A stretch of 7,260 bases of DNA from JAWVEV01 sp033856535 (GTDB taxonomy: Bacteria > Actinomycetota > Thermoleophilia > Miltoncostaeales > Miltoncostaeaceae), in NCBI GenBank assembly GCA_033856535.1, contig JAWVEV010000099.1, forward strand, positions 1 to 7,260, in the 5' to 3' direction. The translations under genes were made by a program, and so were the position numbers. Below, in pieces: positions 4,830 through 7,260 of the stretch. The notes beneath the pieces are model-generated. The model was given only the letters and a program-made list of their open reading frames with translations. It did no database searches and was not told the origin of the DNA. Numbering within the stretch: position 1 is the stretch's first letter; every line of letters begins with the position of its first letter.

Positions 4830-5524
4830 CCGTCGACGAGGTAGGGCGCGCCGACCACCCAGCCGCCCACGTGCTCCGGCCGCGCCGGCGCGTCGACCAG
4901 CTCCACCGGCTCGCCCGGCCGGATCGTCCCGGGCCGGATCACCCAGCAGTTCAGCGCGACCCGGCCCTCGAAGCGGTCGTTGATGTCGCGCAGCACGCCG
5001 ACGTCCTGCTCGCCCGTGTCCGGGTCGATGGTGGTCACGACGCAGCGCTGGCGCAGGTTCAGGATCCCGATCAGGGCGTCGCCGATCGCCAGCGCCCGCC
5101 CGCCCCAGGTCCGCTCCTCGCCGGGCTCCACGCCGCCGATGAGCAGGTTCGGCCGCAGCCGGCGCACGTCGACGCCGAGATCGGCGACGCCGCCGTCGGT
5201 CGCCACCAGGAGGTTCAGCACGTCGAACCGCTCCGGGCCGTCGTAGGCCACCAGCCGCGCGTGGTCGCCGGCCGTCGCACGGATCATCTCGGCCGCCTCG
5301 GGCCCGTCCCAGGGGTGGCCGGCCACCAGCGGGCGCCCGTCCGGGCCGGTGCTCGCGGGGATCGTGAGCAGCCCGTGCTTCGTGCGGCCGGTGATCGGCC
5401 CCCACGGGACGGCGACATGGACCAGCCGGTCGCCGGCGACGCCGTCGAGCGTCAGCTCGGCCTCGCTCAGGGGCTCGCCGCCGAGCGATTTGACCGGGTA
5501 CCGCCAGAGGGACTCGACGTGCAT
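4826..5524 (-). CDS. MOSC-domain protein with N-terminal MOSC beta-barrel
   Basis: A 232-residue soluble protein with a MOSC N-terminal barrel (about 1-100, opening MHVESLWRYPVKSLGGE and including LDGVAGDR at 26-33) followed by a MOSC domain (about 105-215). RLRPNLLIGG (122-131), the cysteine-containing RQRCVVTTIDPDTGEQD (158-174, Cys161) and NCWVIRPGTIRPGEPVEL (192-209) are family hallmarks. In YcbX and mARC this cysteine region binds the molybdenum cofactor that reduces N-hydroxylated compounds. The ferredoxin domain found at the C-terminus of E. coli YcbX is absent, so a separate electron donor would be needed. The ATG at 5524 is chosen because homologues begin with this motif, although no Shine-Dalgarno sequence is visible. 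The open frame extends to 5689, but the added residues look like antisense of the transporter. It is translationally linked to mug and lies 53 bp after the transporter. Confidence 0.9.
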   Translation of the reverse strand: MHVESLWRYPVKSLGGEPLSEAELTLDGVAGDRLVHVAVPWGPITGRTKHGLLTIPASTGPDGRPLVAGHPWDGPEAAEMIRATAGDHARLVAYDGPERFDVLNLLVATDGGVADLGVDVRRLRPNLLIGGVEPGEERTWGGRALAIGDALIGILNLRQRCVVTTIDPDTGEQDVGVLRDINDRFEGRVALNCWVIRPGTIRPGEPVELVDAPARPEHVGGWVVGAPYLVDG

Positions 5525-5536
5525 CCCGTGGAGGAT

Positions 5537-5568
5537 GCCGGGCGGGCGCCCGTTCGCGCCCGCCCGGC
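5537..5568 (-). terminator. Hairpin between the MMPL transporter and the MOSC gene
   Basis: A perfect 13-bp stem (5537-5549 with 5556-5568) closes a 6-base loop (5550-5555). It begins 9 bp past the transporter stop and ends 12 bp before the MOSC ATG. It has the same size as the terminator at 3865-3896 and again lacks a T-tract, so it most likely ends the MMPL transcript. The 12 bp left before the ATG cannot hold a promoter. MOSC-mug must therefore be read by partial read-through, or from a promoter at the end of the MMPL gene. TAGCGG at the MMPL stop (5580-5575) is a possible -10 that would start the RNA at the foot of the hairpin. Confidence 0.65.
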
Positions 5569-5577
5569 CGGGAACCG

Positions 5578-7260
5578 CTAGGGCCGCCCGCCGGCCTCCG
5601 CCGGACGGTCCGTCCCGGCCGCGCCGCCCTTCCCGTTCCCGTCGTGCGGCGACTCGATCGTGAGGTTCGGGAGCGCCCTGTCGAGCCACGCCGGGATGTA
5701 CCAGGACTTCTCCTTCATCAGCGCGAGGAAGGCCGGGACCAGCGTCATCCGCACGATCAGCGCGTCGGTCAGGATCGCGACGGCCAGCAGGATCCCGAAC
5801 TCCTTCGAGATGCGGTCGGGGCTCAGGATGAAGGCCGCGAAGACCGTGCCCATGATCAGCGCCGCGGCCACGACCACCCTTCCGATGGCCGCCATGCCGT
5901 GCTCGACCGCCTCGCGCGTCGGCAGCCCGTGAACGTGCTCCTCGCGGATTCGGCTCATCAGGAAGACCTCGTAGTCGGTCGCCAGGCCGAACAGGATGGC
6001 GAAGGCGATCGGCGGCACGAAGGTCTCGATCGGGCCGGTCTGATCGAGGCCGGTGAGCCCCAGGAGGTGGCCCTCCTGCACGATCAGCCCCAGCACGCCG
6101 AAGCCCACCAGCGCGGAGAGGATCGTGGTGACGGCCGCCTTCAGCGCGATCACGACCGAGCGGAAGGCCATCGCCAGCACGATGAACGTGACGCCGAGGA
6201 TGTAGAGCAGGAACAGCGGCATCCGGTCGATGATCCGGTCCGCGATGTCCTTGAAGGCCGCGTTCTGGCCCGAGACGTAGGCCACCGCATCTCCGCCCGC
6301 CGTCGCGGCCGGGACCACCTCGTCGCGCAGCGTGTCGACGACGTCGTTCGTCGCCTCGTCCTGCGGGCGTGACCGTGGGGTCGCGAAGACGATCGCGACG
6401 GTCTTGGCGTCGTTGAATTGCGGCTCGTTGACCTCGGCGATGCCCGGGATCCGCTGCGTGAGCTCATAGATCTTCTGCGGCGCCTGCGGGTCGCCGTTCA
6501 CGTCGACCACGATCGGGATCGGCCCGTTGAAGCCGGGCCCGAAGCCCTCGGCCAGCAGGTCGTAGGCCTGCCGGGCCGTCTGCTTAGTGGGCTGGGTGCC
6601 CTGGTCGGACGAGCCCAGGCGCACCAGGCTCACCGTGGAGGCGAGGCCCAGCACGACGAGCAGCGTGACCGGGAAGACGACCTTCGCGTTTCGGGTGACG
6701 AACCGGCCCCAGCGGGCGACGAGGGTGCGCTCCCGGGCCGCCTCGGAGTCGTCGCCCCTCGGCAGGAACGGAACCTTGAGCCGGTCGACCCGATGCCCGA
6801 GCAGCGCCAGCACCGAGAGCAGCAGCGAGTTGGCGATCAGCACCGTGGTGAGGACGCCGAGCGCGCTGCCGATGCCGAGCTTGGTGATGAAGTCCAGGCC
6901 GATGAAGGCCAGGCCGGTCACCGAGATCGCGACGGTGAAGCCGGCGAAGAGCACCGCGCGACCAGCCAACGCGCCGGCCTCGGCGGCCGCGTCACGCGAG
7001 GAGAGCCCGTCGTGGAGCAACTGCCGGAACCGCGTGACGATGAACAGCGAGTAGTCGATGCCGACGCCGATGCCGATCATCGAGACCAGGATCGGCGTGA
7101 TCGTGTTGATGTCGGTGAAGCCGGCGAGGATGAACAGCAGCAGGAACGCCGTCGCCAGCGCGACCAGCGCCAGCGCGATGGGGATCATCATCGCGCTGAA
7201 GGTCCGGAGGACGATCAGCAGCACGATGATCGCCGCGATGAAGCCGAGGAGCTCCGAGGT
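5578..7260 (-). CDS. MMPL/RND-family membrane transporter, 5' end outside window
   Basis: The visible 560 residues are the C-terminal three quarters of an MMPL-type transporter, usually about 700-750 residues with 12 membrane helices. They include roughly TM2-TM6, a cytoplasmic stretch, TM7, an extracytoplasmic domain of about 130 residues, TM8-TM12 and a short polar Gly/Asp-rich tail. Both proton-relay pairs are present: GIGVGIDYSLFIVTRFR (63-79; Asp69, Tyr70) in TM4 and FGLATDYEVFLMSRIREE (424-441; Asp429, Tyr430) in TM10. It should therefore be a working proton-driven exporter. Substrates of this family are lipids or drugs, but this one cannot be assigned. The reading frame is open through the right edge (TSELLGFIAAII at the boundary), so the start lies beyond. 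Its stop, at 5580-5578, is followed by a terminator-like hairpin before the MOSC gene. Confidence 0.95.
   Translation of the reverse strand, partial: TSELLGFIAAIIVLLIVLRTFSAMMIPIALALVALATAFLLLFILAGFTDINTITPILVSMIGIGVGIDYSLFIVTRFRQLLHDGLSSRDAAAEAGALAGRAVLFAGFTVAISVTGLAFIGLDFITKLGIGSALGVLTTVLIANSLLLSVLALLGHRVDRLKVPFLPRGDDSEAARERTLVARWGRFVTRNAKVVFPVTLLVVLGLASTVSLVRLGSSDQGTQPTKQTARQAYDLLAEGFGPGFNGPIPIVVDVNGDPQAPQKIYELTQRIPGIAEVNEPQFNDAKTVAIVFATPRSRPQDEATNDVVDTLRDEVVPAATAGGDAVAYVSGQNAAFKDIADRIIDRMPLFLLYILGVTFIVLAMAFRSVVIALKAAVTTILSALVGFGVLGLIVQEGHLLGLTGLDQTGPIETFVPPIAFAILFGLATDYEVFLMSRIREEHVHGLPTREAVEHGMAAIGRVVVAAALIMGTVFAAFILSPDRISKEFGILLAVAILTDALIVRMTLVPAFLALMKEKSWYIPAWLDRALPNLTIESPHDGNGKGGAAGTDRPAEAGGRP

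Noticed and set aside
5525..5689. Longer N-terminus for the MOSC protein
   Set aside because: The added residues are Arg/Gly-rich, overlap the transporter's coding end, and precede the normal family start motif.

Overview
The window is very GC-rich DNA with short intergenic gaps and strong G/C preference at third codon positions. The gene families point to a soil actinobacterium: an F420-type luciferase-like oxidoreductase, a GAF-LuxR regulator, an MMPL transporter, SnoaL folds and an EthD/ABM-like small protein. A member of the Thermoleophilia/Solirubrobacterales type is my best guess, but that is inference from style and not from a marker gene.

Layout: (1) Positions 1-102 look like one end of an IS481-type insertion sequence. 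Only the first 12 codons of its transposase are inside the window, on the minus strand. (2) At 122-1201 (minus) is a GAF/PAS-like LuxR-family regulator. It is divergent from a two-gene operon, an NmrA-like NAD(P)-binding protein (1289-2197) and a SnoaL-like protein (2190-2579), which overlap by 8 bp. The 87-bp divergent gap holds a near-perfect 19-bp palindrome centred 44 bp upstream of the NmrA-like start. (3) A luciferase-like F420-dependent oxidoreductase (2576-3394, minus, GTG start) runs into the operon, and the stop codons overlap. (4) A second, unrelated-looking SnoaL-like gene (3511-3858, plus) converges on a small dimeric alpha/beta-barrel protein (3904-4200, minus). A perfect 13-bp-stem hairpin lies between them and can serve as a two-way terminator. 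(5) On the minus strand, reading leftward from the right edge, come an MMPL/RND-type membrane transporter lacking its 5' end (5578-7260), a 13-bp-stem hairpin, a MOSC-domain protein (4826-5524) and a Mug-type uracil/mismatch DNA glycosylase (4275-4829). The last two are joined by a 4-bp GTGA overlap.

How they may work together: the LuxR protein probably controls the NmrA-SnoaL pair, and perhaps itself, through the palindrome. MOSC and Mug are probably translationally coupled. Since some MOSC proteins detoxify N-hydroxylated base analogues and Mug removes abnormal bases, a joint role against mutagenic bases is an attractive but unproven reading. The remaining genes look like independent small redox or housekeeping units. 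I saw no tRNA, rRNA, CRISPR array, prophage or classic biosynthetic cluster. The regulatory palindrome, the leaderless-type promoters and the MOSC-Mug pair deserve the most attention.
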